Source: an uncultured Curtobacterium sp.
Lineage (GTDB): Bacteria > Actinomycetota > Actinomycetes > Actinomycetales > Microbacteriaceae
Reading direction: 5' to 3'
NCBI GenBank assembly: GCA_913774725.1
Contig: CAJYIG010000341.1
Coordinates: forward strand, 1-14,993
Length of the DNA: 14,993 bases
Shown: piece after piece, positions 14,264 through 14,993 of the stretch
Layout: every line of letters starts with the position of its first letter
Numbering within the stretch: position 1 is the first letter of the stretch
The notes under the pieces: generated by a model
What the model saw: only the letters and a program-made list of their open reading frames with translations
What the model was told of the DNA's origin: nothing
Databases searched by the model: none
Program-made: the position numbers and the translations under genes

Positions 14264-14993
14264 GTGGAGACCCGCCTGCTGGAACAGTTCGTGACCGTCG
14301 CGGCCGAGGGGAGCGTGACCCGTGCGGCCGAGCGGCTCTGGGCCGCGCAGTCGACCGTCTCGGCGGGCATCGCGTCGCTCGAACGCTCGCTCGGCGTCCG
14401 GCTGTTCGACCGGACGGGTCGTCGGCTCGTGCTCACCGCCGCCGGCGAGGACCTGCTGCCGCACGCCCGCTCCGTGCTCGACTCCCTGGAGCGGATGCGG
14501 GACCTCGCGACCGTCGACGACGCAGACCTGCGGGGCCGGGTGCGACTCGGCATCTTCACGAGCATGGACGTCGTGGACCTGACCGGGGTGCTGCGGCGGT
14601 TCCGGCGACGGCACCCGCTCGTGGCGGTCGAGCTGATGACCTCGCCCTCGGGCACCACCGGCCTGGTGCAGGACCTGGTCGCGGGGCGGCTCGACCTGGC
14701 GTACACGGGCCTGCCGTCGGTGCCGCCGGGGGTCGTGGTCGAGCCCTTGCGCGAGCTGCCCTTCCGCGTGTTCACGGCAGCGGACCACCCGTTCGCGACC
14801 CGTCCGACGGTGTCCCTCGCCGAACTCGCCGGGCAACCGTTCGTCGACACCGCGCACGGGTTCGGCAACCGCATGATCCTCGACGCCGCACTCGAGCGTC
14901 TCGGGCTCCGCCGTCGGATCGTCGCGGAGATGAACGACATGCCCGCCGTCGTCCGGTTCGCGTCCGCCGGCCTCGGTGTCGGTGTCGTCCCCG
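14264..14993 (+). CDS. LysR-family transcriptional regulator, 3' end outside window
   Basis: About 243 residues of a regulator of usual length near 300 are visible. The N-terminus METRLLEQFVTVAAEGSVTRAAERLWAAQSTVSAGIASLERSLGVRLFDRTGRRLVLTAAG pattern is a canonical LysR winged helix-turn-helix (about residues 1-60). The effector domain begins near residue 86 (GRVRLGIFTSMDVVDLTGVLRRFRRRHPLVAVEL). It runs on to GFGNRMILDAALE and ASAGLGVGVVP at the edge. GTG 14264 was chosen because it gives the standard family N-terminus and lies six bases after GATACT; ATG 14231 would add eleven atypical residues. The divergent MFS transporter is the likely target. The effector is unknown. Confidence 0.92.
   Translation, partial: METRLLEQFVTVAAEGSVTRAAERLWAAQSTVSAGIASLERSLGVRLFDRTGRRLVLTAAGEDLLPHARSVLDSLERMRDLATVDDADLRGRVRLGIFTSMDVVDLTGVLRRFRRRHPLVAVELMTSPSGTTGLVQDLVAGRLDLAYTGLPSVPPGVVVEPLRELPFRVFTAADHPFATRPTVSLAELAGQPFVDTAHGFGNRMILDAALERLGLRRRIVAEMNDMPAVVRFASAGLGVGVVP

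Overview
The window is high-GC, gene-dense chromosomal DNA from an actinobacterium. The actinobacterial-type branched-chain keto-acid dehydrogenase, the purB neighbourhood and many apparently leaderless genes suggest the family Microbacteriaceae, perhaps Curtobacterium or a relative. That assignment is inference from gene content and style, not from a database match. No phage, transposon, CRISPR array, tRNA or rRNA was seen.

Left arm (1-4584, all minus strand): one tight operon reads leftward. It encodes a HisC/Pat-type aminotransferase, then E1 alpha, E1 beta and the start of E2 of a branched-chain 2-oxo acid dehydrogenase. E2 runs off the left edge. The aminotransferase could make the 2-oxo acids that the dehydrogenase decarboxylates to acyl-CoA.

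Middle (4635-7116, plus strand): a small YvlD/phage-holin-4-type membrane protein, a low-molecular-weight protein tyrosine phosphatase and purB. The phosphatase and purB overlap by ATGA. A 3 x 36 bp in-frame tandem repeat lies between the membrane protein and the phosphatase.

Right-centre (7199-11875): a LysR regulator diverges from an EamA-type exporter. The exporter converges on, and overlaps by 32 bp, an SDR epimerase (TIGR01777 type). The epimerase forms an operon with a DUF4166 protein, and that pair diverges from a CzcD-like cation diffusion facilitator.

Right (11876-14993): the intergenic DNA changes character here. It holds a 15-bp triplicate, a 26-unit GGNNN pentanucleotide array that runs into a stop codon, a 27-bp near-perfect inverted repeat and GC-rich triplicates. 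Among these sit a gene for a membrane-anchored exported protein of an RNase-toxin-like family, an MFS transporter, and a divergent LysR gene cut by the right edge with a T-N11-A operator-like palindrome between the two.

A pattern joins much of the window. Ten genes that start a transcription unit have an NANNNT -10-like hexamer 6-7 nt before the start codon, as expected for leaderless mRNAs. Genes inside operons instead have a Shine-Dalgarno sequence or a stop/start overlap. No clear undescribed multi-gene system was found. The best candidates for novelty are the intergenic repeats and the exported toxin-like protein. No gene-free stretch exceeds 300 bases; the longest is 12680-12913.
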